Source of the DNA: Stomoxys calcitrans
Lineage: Eukaryota > Arthropoda > Insecta > Diptera > Muscidae
DNA length: 64,000 bases
Reading direction: 5' to 3'
Assembly (NCBI RefSeq): GCF_963082655.1
Contig: NC_081554.1
Location: 121,099,869-121,163,868 of the forward strand
Below, one piece after another: positions 56,981 to 64,000 of this stretch (position 1 is its first letter; each line of letters opens with the position of its first letter). The notes below the pieces were generated by a model. The model saw nothing but the letters and a program-made list of their open reading frames with translations. It did not search any database and was not told the origin of the DNA. The position numbers were made by a program, and so were the translations under genes.

Positions 56981-58298
56981 AGCTGACCCGGGCCCGCTCC
57001 GCTGCGCCTTCTTTTACTTTATATGGAACAAAAGTTTCATTGGAATATTTATTTTCGACAATTGAAGAGCTTTTAGTGAAATACCATGCTAACATGACTA
57101 ACAGTTTAACAATATAAGTGCCTTTATCTGAATTCCATATGATCTTTATTGGTCTACGAATTTAAGTTTGGATGTAAGGTGTACTCCATTCTTAAAATAC
57201 TTCATTTCAGACCGATATTCTCATGATGTCTGATTTAGTGGTGTTTTCGGGGGAGAGGTGGTCCCACAGATACTTGGCCCTGAAAAAATGTCAGCATCGT
57301 GCTCTTCTCTCAAATACCATTTATTTAAACCCCATATTGTCATTGGCTTAAGAGGAGTTTACAAGATGAGGCATCCTTCAAACACATGGCCCCAAAATAG
57401 GTTATCAAATTCGTTTTCTAATCTGAATTACCTTTCATTTGAGACACATATTGGCATGGTCTTGGTGAGCAAATACGCCCTATTCGGGGGTTGTTATGGT
57501 GGTGGGACGTCCGCTAGACAGTTGGCCCCTAATGTAGATATCAGATACGTGGTCTACTCCCACATACCTTTAATTTGAGCCCCATATTTCCATAGTCGCT
57601 CGGGGCGTGTTTTGGGTGATGGGCCTTGAAAACAGTGAGTTTGCCTTGAAAATATATATCGAATTCGTGTTCTACTCTAAAAACCCTCTTATATGAGTCT
57701 CATATTGCAATAATCAGAAAATACTTACTATTTGGGTGGTGTTGTGTGGGTGGGGTGGCCCCATAGACACTTTTCCCAAATATTGATATCAGATTCGTGC
57801 CTTACTCCCAACTTTTACTTTAGCCCCACATTGCTATGGTCGTAAATTTGTCCCCTTTGGGGGATGTTTTTGGTGTGAGGCGGACCCACAGACACTTGGG
57901 CCCATATTTGGATACCAGATACGTATTCTACATTCAAATACCTTTATTTAAGCCCCATATTCCCATGGTTAGTAAATAAGTCCTGTTTGGGGGGTGTTTT
58001 GGGAAAGGGGTGGACCGCCAGAAACTTTGGTCCTCCTAGCACTTGGTCCGACAATTGGACATCAGATACGTTTTCTTATTCTAATTACCTTTCATTTAAG
58101 TCCCAAATTGCCGTGATTGGTCTAAATATATGTTTGGTAGGTTTTAGGGTGGGGCAGCCCCCCAAGGTACCCTATTTTCACCACGGGTTTTTATGCACCA
58201 TCTGTGAAAATTTCAAGAAAATCGGTTCAGCCGTTTCTGAGTCTATAAGGAACACACAAACATACAAACAAACAAACACAAATTGATTTTTATGTAAA
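56981..58298 (-). mobile_element. HLT-F near-complete copy, SINE-less subtype
   Basis: Begins ACTAGCTGACCCGGGCCCGCTCCGCTGCGCC, proceeds without a SINE to ~125-bp units, and ends ACACACAAACATACAAACAAACAAACACAAATTGATTTTTATG. The region 57,430-57,600 is near-identical to 48,205-48,340. Confidence 0.7.
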
Positions 58299-58417
58299 AG
58301 ATTAGAAATAATTTTTTCTTTTATAATTTTTGCTTTTTTATTTACCATACAATAATAATATTTCTGAATCCCTCTATAGATTGAACAATTATTACGACGC
58401 TTAAATTAAATACTAAC

Positions 58418-58517
58418 CTGCATGGCAATAGACTCGCTTGAGCATCGTTCATTTTGAAGGGATCGGTAGCGTGGATCATGAAGCTGCATAGCTTTGGTAA
58501 TATAATTTATATAATAA
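58418..58517 (-). CDS. Candidate host exon, 33 codons plus 1 nt
   Basis: On the minus strand ACTTTCGTTTCAG (acceptor) precedes 100 bp without a stop, and CAG|GTTAGT follows (donor). In frame it reads YYINYITKAMQLHDPRYRSL and QNERCSSESIAMQ, a composition typical of a cytoplasmic or disordered segment with possible Ser phosphorylation sites. The first base completes a codon from an upstream exon and the exon ends on a codon boundary, which matches the phase-0 start at 43,645. Repeats do not cover it. I cannot name the protein. Confidence 0.5.
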
Positions 58518-58599
58518 CTGAAACGAAAGTTGAGTAAATGTTTAATTGTGGAATTTAAACTAAAGTTTGTGGGATTTCGAATATTTAATAAGTAAGTTA

Positions 58600-58890
58600 A
58601 AGAAAAGACGCCGCTATAAGAGCGATATCATTATATGGACGCTGTACCCAATTATGAACCCACTTTGATGTACTATCGCAAAGGTGTTAATATGGGTAAT
58701 AAAACACTGCATACCAAAGTTTAGGCAAATCCTTGCAAAATTATTGTATAAGCGCAAGTGTAAATCGGACCATGCCTGTATGTGTGCATATGTGGGCTAT
58801 ATCTTAATCTGTATCGGTTTTGATAAAACTCACTTGTCAACAGTCATAAGGGAGTGGCATGTGGCCAATTTCGCGAGAATCGGTTAAAAA
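58600..58890. repeat. Decayed HLN-like units
   Basis: AGAGCGATATCATTATATGG and ATCGGTTTTGATAAAACTCA, followed by TTTCGCGAGAATCGG, resemble worn Helentron units. No ends. Confidence 0.4.
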
Positions 58891-59365
58891 ATTATCATAT
58901 TATGGCAAGTTTTCATTGAAATTTTTATGATCTGGATTTTACTAAATCCAAAAACAAATCCTGTCTGTTTGCACTGCGTTTTTGGGGATTTAAGTGGCAT
59001 ACACAAGGGTACATGAATGTGCATATCACACACAACCATACAAAATTCTTGAAAACATTAGCATATTTTGGTACTTTTATCGATTATTCAGCCATAAAAT
59101 TGGGTTTATTTGGGATTTTAAATTATATCCTGTAAAAATAGGATTTATATATGTACGGTAAAACCTGAAAAAGAAACACAATTAATTTTCGACATCTGTC
59201 ATAAATCCAGATTTAGTAGCCAATGTAAACGTACTATTAGTTGCGTTGTATTCAAACAATACGTCATGTTTCAAAATGACGCGGTTCTAAATTTTTGCAG
59301 TGTATACTATTTCAAAATGCATCGGCAAAGTATTTTTAACACAACAGAAAAGCAACGAAGCATAC
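58891..59365. other. No gene seen
   Basis: A/T-rich sequence without recognised elements. Confidence 0.4.
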
Positions 59366-60704
59366 TTTTTATACCCACCACCTTAGAATATTCATAGTCA
59401 TATTCATTTAGTCATTCCTTTGCAACATATCGAAATATCCATTTCCGACCCTACAAGGTATTAATTAATATTTCTGATCATCGTAAAATTCTAAGATGAT
59501 TTAACGATGTCCGTGTGTCTGTCCGTCCGTATGCCCGGCATTTGTAATCACTCTACAGTCTTTAAAAATTCAGATATTGAGTTCAAATTTCGCATAGACA
59601 CGTATTTCTTCTATGCCTATGTTAAGTACTTGAATGGGCCATATCGGACTAGCATAAAGGGTGATTTTGTAGCTATTTTCTTTTAAATATCTCACGCACG
59701 TTTCGTGGTTTGTCAAACGTATTTAGTTTGGTCTATATTTCAACAATGAATCCTCTTACAAACGAACAATGCTTGCAAATTATTGAATTTTGTTATCAAA
59801 ATGAGCAAATATAGTTCAGATCGGACAATATTTAGATATTGCTGTCATATAGACCGATCTGCTTATTTAGGGATCAGTGAGAATGGAATCAGTGAGTTGT
59901 TTTATGCTTCCCGACATTCTACTCAAATGTGGACCAGATCGGGCTATATTAAGATATAGCTGTCGTATAGACCGATTTATTGATTGAGGGTCTTAAGCCC
60001 ATAAAAGCCGCAGTTATTATCTGATTTCGCTGAAATTTGAAACATGAATTTTGTTTTTACTAACAATTTCATTACAATTTTGTCCTTTATATAGATTGAT
60101 CATCGAATTTAGGGCTTAATCAAATAAGGTCTCAGCAAAATGTTGTCATTGCACATTACTATAAATATGAAATTTTGTCATTTTAAAAAATTTAACTAAC
60201 ATTTTTTGTTCAGAAAAAAATTTATAAAAATTTTTTTTTAGACAAAATTATTTTGGTACTTGCTCCGGCCCGAGGCTCCCCCACCATGGCTACGTCCCTG
60301 CAGTGAGTTATTTTAAGCCTTTCGTCGCCACACTAAAATATGGTTCAGATCGGACTATATTTAGATATAGCTGCCATATAGACCGATCTGCCGATTTCGG
60401 ATCTTAAGCCGCAATTATTATGCGATTTCGCTGAAATTTGAAAAAGTGAGGTGATTAAATCTTCCCCACATCAGACTCAAATATGGTTTAGATCGGCCTT
60501 TATTCAGATGTAGCTGCCATTTAGACCGATCTGCCGATTAGCGGTCTTAAGCCCATAAAAGCTGCATATATTATCCGATTACGCTGGAATTTCTCTACAA
60601 TGACTTGTATTAAGCCTCCCGTCATCCGACCAGAATATGGTCTAAGTCCCATAAAAAGCAGATTTGTTGGCCGACTTCGCTGAAACTGTGGCTTGTATAA
60701 GAGT
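59366..60704 (+). mobile_element. HLN-B copy with two insertions, 3' end lost
   Basis: 5' TTTTTATACCCACCACCTTAG, ATATCGAAATATCCATTTCC, GTCTGTCCGTCCG tract and ~165-bp units with CCGATCTGCCGATT. A mariner-like fragment interrupts at 59,657, and an A/T-rich repeat at about 60,050-60,290 also looks inserted. It grades into HLN-D-like sequence. Confidence 0.62.
59657..59813 (+). mobile_element. mariner-like element 5' fragment
   Basis: AAGGGTGATTTTGTAGC looks like a terminal repeat. A leader follows, and an ATG at about 59,746 opens MNPLTNEQCLQIIEFCYQNE, which resembles the N-terminal helix-turn-helix of a Tc1/mariner transposase. It breaks off after about 22 codons, so the copy is 3'-truncated. 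Confidence 0.5.
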
Positions 60705-60870
60705 TATCGGGACAATATACGTGTCAAATATGGTCTGAATCGGTCTTCAGCCTGATACAGCTCCCCTATAAACCGATCTCCCTATTTTACTTCTTCAGCC
60801 CTTAAAAGGCCCAATTGTTATTCGATTTCTCTGAAATTTTACAAATAGACTTCTACCGTGGTATTCAACA
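60705..60870 (+). mobile_element. HLN-D fragment
   Basis: One unit with GCCTGATACAGCTCCCCTATAAACCGATCTCCC and GCCCTTAAAAGG. Confidence 0.55.
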
Positions 60871-60879
60871 CTCACAACA

Positions 60880-60925
60880 CATTTGCAGCTACTCCACACT
60901 CAATAGTGTGGAGTAGCTGCAAATG
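60880..60925. repeat. Perfect hairpin, 21-bp arms, 4-nt loop
   Basis: The left arm ends GCAGCTACTCCACACT at 60,900, the loop is CAAT, and the right arm (60,905-60,925) is its exact reverse complement. It lies at the junction between HLN-D and the RTE element. Confidence 0.92.
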
Positions 60926-61189
60926 CGGCCGCGGGCAGTCAACGATTTCGAGAGGAGGTGGTACTGACTCTTACTTAAATACTGAGTGTCAATGATACTC
61001 GAGATGAAAAGGCGAGTTTTTGACACCTTTAAATAACCAATGGCCAACATCAGCGTCTGTTCCCAGGTTAGTAGCGGCTGTAGGCGAGCGTCGGGATAAA
61101 CGTTCGATCCCACAAAACCTATGGGGGCGCTGGGCCAGTAACCCGCCCTCATGAAATTACTATTACTCTGATGAAACAAAAGAATAGAA
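60926..61189 (+). mobile_element. RTE LINE 5' untranslated region
   Basis: GC-richer than its surroundings, with GGGGGCGCTGGGCCAGTAACCCGCC shortly before the HLN-A insertion. The endonuclease frame begins right after that insertion, so this is probably the leader of the same RTE. Confidence 0.5.
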
Positions 61190-62203
61190 AACAAGTAAAA
61201 GCGTGCTAAGTTCGGCCGGGCCGAATCTTATATACCCTCCACCATGGATCGCATCTGTCGAGTTCTTTTCCCGTCATCTCTTCTTAGGCAAAAAAGGATA
61301 TAAGAAAAGAGTTGCTCTGCTATTAAAACGATATCAAGATATGGTCCGGTTCGGACCAAAATTAAATTATATGTTGGAGACCTGTGTAAAATTTCATTCG
61401 TATAAGAATTGCGCCCATTGGGGCTCACGAAGTAAAATAGAGAGAACGATTTATATGGGATCTGCATCGGGCTATAGACCGATTCAGACCATAATAAACA
61501 CGTTTGTTGATGGTCATGAGAGGATCCGTCGTACAAAATTTCAGGCATATCGAATAATGCGACCTCTAGGGGTCAAAAAGTCAAGACCCAAGATCGGTTT
61601 ATATGGGAGCTATATCAGGTTATGAACCGATTTGAACCTTATTTTACACAGTTTTTGAAAGTAAAAATAAAATACGTCATGCAAAATTTCAGCCAAATCG
61701 GATAGGTATTGCGCCCTCTAGAAGCTCAAGAAGTCAAATCCCCAGATCTGTTTATATAACAGCTATATCAGGTTATGGACCGATTTGAACCATACTTGGC
61801 ACAGTTGTTGGATATCATAACAAAACACGTCGTGCAAAATTTCATTCTGATCGGATAAGAATTGCGCACTCTAGAGGCTCAAGAAGTCAAGACCCAAGAT
61901 CGGTTTATATGGCAGCTATATCAGGCTATGGACCGATATGGCCCATTTACAATACCAACCGACCTACACTAATAAGAAGTATTTGTGCAAAATTTCAAGC
62001 GGCTAGCTTTACTCCTTCGGAAGTTAGCGTGCTTTCGACAGACAGACGGACGGACAGACGGACGGACATGGCTAGATCGACATAAAATGTCACGACGATC
62101 AAGAATATATATACTTTATGGGGTCTCAGACGAATATTTCGAGTAGTTACAAACAGAATGACGAAATTAGTATACCCCCCATCTTATGGTGAAGGGTATA
62201 AAA
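61190..62203 (-). mobile_element. HLN-A copy nested in the RTE element
   Basis: Complete ends, three to four units, a short (GGAC)n tract (62,038-62,068). Flanks are AAAAGAATAGAA and AAAACATCC with no target duplication. Confidence 0.77.
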
Positions 62204-64000
62204 AAACATCCTACTGACGTTGACGTACCACGCAAACGAAAAAAGGGACCATGATGTGCGGATCTGCACTTGGAATGTCCGGACTCTTTATAGAGAAGGT
62301 GCTGTATACGCTCTGGAGAAGGTATTGGAGAAGTGCAAGGCAGATACTCCCGTGCGATGAACCGCTGCCATAACACGAGGCATGAATTCGGCTGTAGATT
62401 TGTGGTTAGTCGGAAACTGAAACACCTTGTCTCCAGCTTTAATTAGGTGAATGAGAGGATAGCCACAATCCGCATAAAAGCCAACATCACCTTATTTGTG
62501 CCCATGCGCTGACGGAAGACAAGGACGAGTAGACCAAGGATATTGCCTAGAGAGAGAATACGACCGCTGCCCCGCCCATTATATTTAATTGTTGGACCAA
62601 AGAAAATATCTTTGGTGCAACAGTCGGAAAATTTAGCTTAAACGAAGAAACTTTCCATAATGGATTGAGGCTAATAGATTTCGTAGCGGCAAAGAACATG
62701 GTAATAACAGCATCAGATTTCAACATTAAAGGATTCACACGGCCACATGGTTATCACCTGGTCAAAACACAAGAAACCAAATTGATCATGTTGTAATAGA
62801 TGGAAGGCATTGATCCAGCGTGTTAGATGTACGATCGATCCGAGGAGCGAACATAGATTCGCATCATTACCTTGTTGCAGCAAAGGTTCGCACTGCGCGG
62901 AAGCTTGACATGGAACAGCTGCAAACACAACAGATGGCAAGGGCATACTTCAATCGACTGGCATAATTTCAGGATTCCGAAAGCACTCCTTGTCCCGATG
63001 ATATACCGGCGCGGTGGCAAACCATTGCCCACTCAAAAAACCCATGGTACGACCAAGAGTGTCGAGACGCTACTGAAGCCAAAAAAGTGGCATACAGAGC
63101 AACACTGCAATCAGTAGCAACGCACCAGATGAAGAAGAGATATCAGGAAAAAAGGAGAAAGGAGAAAGGGAAAAACGTGTATTACGCTGAAAGAAGAAGG
63201 AAATGGAAAGACGTGAGGGTGAGCGAATTGAGATGTACAGAAATCAGAATAAAGTCCAGAAATTATACCAATAAATCAAACATCAAACCGATGGCTTTGG
63301 TACAGGCACATTCTTCTGCAGAGACAAAGAAGAAAATCTAGTAACTGATACAGATAATGTGCTGAGGATTTGGAAATAACATTTTACACAGCTGCTAGTG
63401 TCCGACGATGGAGGCGAAGAGGATACGGCAGAACCAATCCCTGATGATGGTAATAGTGACCCGACTGAAGAACAACTAGGCAACAGGAGCCGACGGGTTA
63501 CTCACTGAACTATTTAAGACCGGAGGCGACACGCTTATAAGGCGTTTGCGGATATGCATCAGCTTGTCTGCGCACTCTGGCTAGAAAAACGCATGCCCGA
63601 TGATTGAAACCTCAGCAAACTATGTCCCGTACACAAGAAAGGAGACAAGACGGAATGCTAGTGTCCGGCGATGGAGGTGAAGAGGATACCGCAGAACCAA
63701 TCCCTGATGATGGTAACAGTGAGCCGACTGAAGAACAACAAGGCAACAGGAGCCGACGGGTTACTCACTGAACTATTTAAGACCGGAGGCGACTCGCTTA
63801 TAAGGCGTTTGCGGATATGCATCAGCTTGTCTGCGCACTCTGGCTAGAAAAACGCATACCCGATGATTGAAACCTTAGCAAACTATGTCCCGTACACAAG
63901 AAAAGAGACAAGACGGAATGTGCTAACTACAGAGCGTACTGTGTGAAAGATTAAAACCTAAAGTCAACGAGATAATTAGGCCCTATCAAGGCGGCTTTGG
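62204..64000 (+). pseudogene. RTE LINE ORF2: endonuclease and RT start, decayed
   Basis: Begins VRICTWNVRTLYREGAVYAL, the first apurinic-endonuclease motif (WNVRTL with catalytic Asn). Then come GATVGKFSLNEETFHNGLRLIDF and VITASDFNIKGF, a VAAKVR-like endonuclease end near 62,870, and DQECRDATEAKKVAYRATLQSVAT. From 63,395 the RT start is duplicated: GADGLLTELFKTGGD, 'LEKRMP' and 'CPVHKKGDKTEC' appear twice. The last bases encode 'PYQGGF', just before the RT core. There are many stops and shifts. The element continues beyond the window. Confidence 0.75.
63395..63920 (+). repeat. 263-bp tandem duplication inside the RTE RT
   Basis: Copies 63,395-63,657 and 63,658-63,920 are the same length and differ at few positions. 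Because 263 is not a multiple of three, the duplication itself breaks the frame. Confidence 0.9.

Overview
This window looks like intergenic and intronic DNA from a higher fly (Diptera), probably a calyptrate such as a muscid. That placement is an inference. It rests on many mini-me/DINE-1-like repeats with (GGAC/AGAC)n and (TA)n proto-microsatellites, three kinds of mariner remnant, RTE-, Jockey/CR1- and LOA-like LINE fragments, a Penelope-like endonuclease fragment and a tRNA-derived SINE. I found no bacterial features, no rRNA or tRNA gene and no intact long host ORF. Well over 85% of the window is transposable element, much of it nested.

Names used here are mine. HLN-A, HLN-B, HLN-C and HLN-D are four Helentron/DINE-1-like families. 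Each has a 5' end reading TTTTTATACCC with CACCAT(A) or close to it, an internal RGAC/GTCY tract, a ~150-bp tandem core and a GC-rich hairpin just inside a TTTACTTGTT-like 3' end. HLT-F is a Helitron-like family of degenerate ~100-280 bp units. It begins TATATAAAATTCAATTTGTG with a GTTTGTTT run and ends GCGGAGCGGGCCC..TCAGCTAGT. Strands of these elements follow that 5'->3' definition.

Layout: 1-20,470 is a tandemly amplified composite made of HLN-A, HLT-F with an embedded mariner deletion derivative, an HLN-C fragment, a second HLN-A, and a segment with a Penelope GIY-YIG remnant and a LINE ORF1-like ORF. Parts repeat three to eight times at near identity. 20,715-32,320 holds HLT-F copies, HLN-A nested in HLN-B, a full-length SINE with target-site duplication, and LINE and mariner fragments. 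32,430-40,450 holds LINE fragments, an intact-looking HLN-B, and a three-level nest (HLN-D containing a LINE containing HLN-A). 40,550-53,990 holds HLT-F with a captured SINE, a 390-bp HLN-A deletion derivative, HLN-A nested in HLN-A, and LOA-like and rearranged RTE pieces. 54,156-56,212 is an HLN-B carrying a decayed cecropia-type mariner. 56,981-64,000 holds HLT-F, an HLN-B carrying a mariner-like fragment, a perfect 21-bp-arm hairpin, and an RTE element interrupted by HLN-A that runs off the window.

The best host-gene candidate is a minus-strand gene with two short open exon-like segments, 58,418-58,517 and then 43,499-43,645. Both have good splice signals and matching phase, and they are separated by a ~14.8 kb transposon-filled intron. 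I do not recognise the protein.

The strongest biology is transposon evolution: an amplified multi-element cassette with filled and unfilled Helentron sites side by side, a SINE carried inside a Helitron family, and nested insertions that fix element ends and relative ages.
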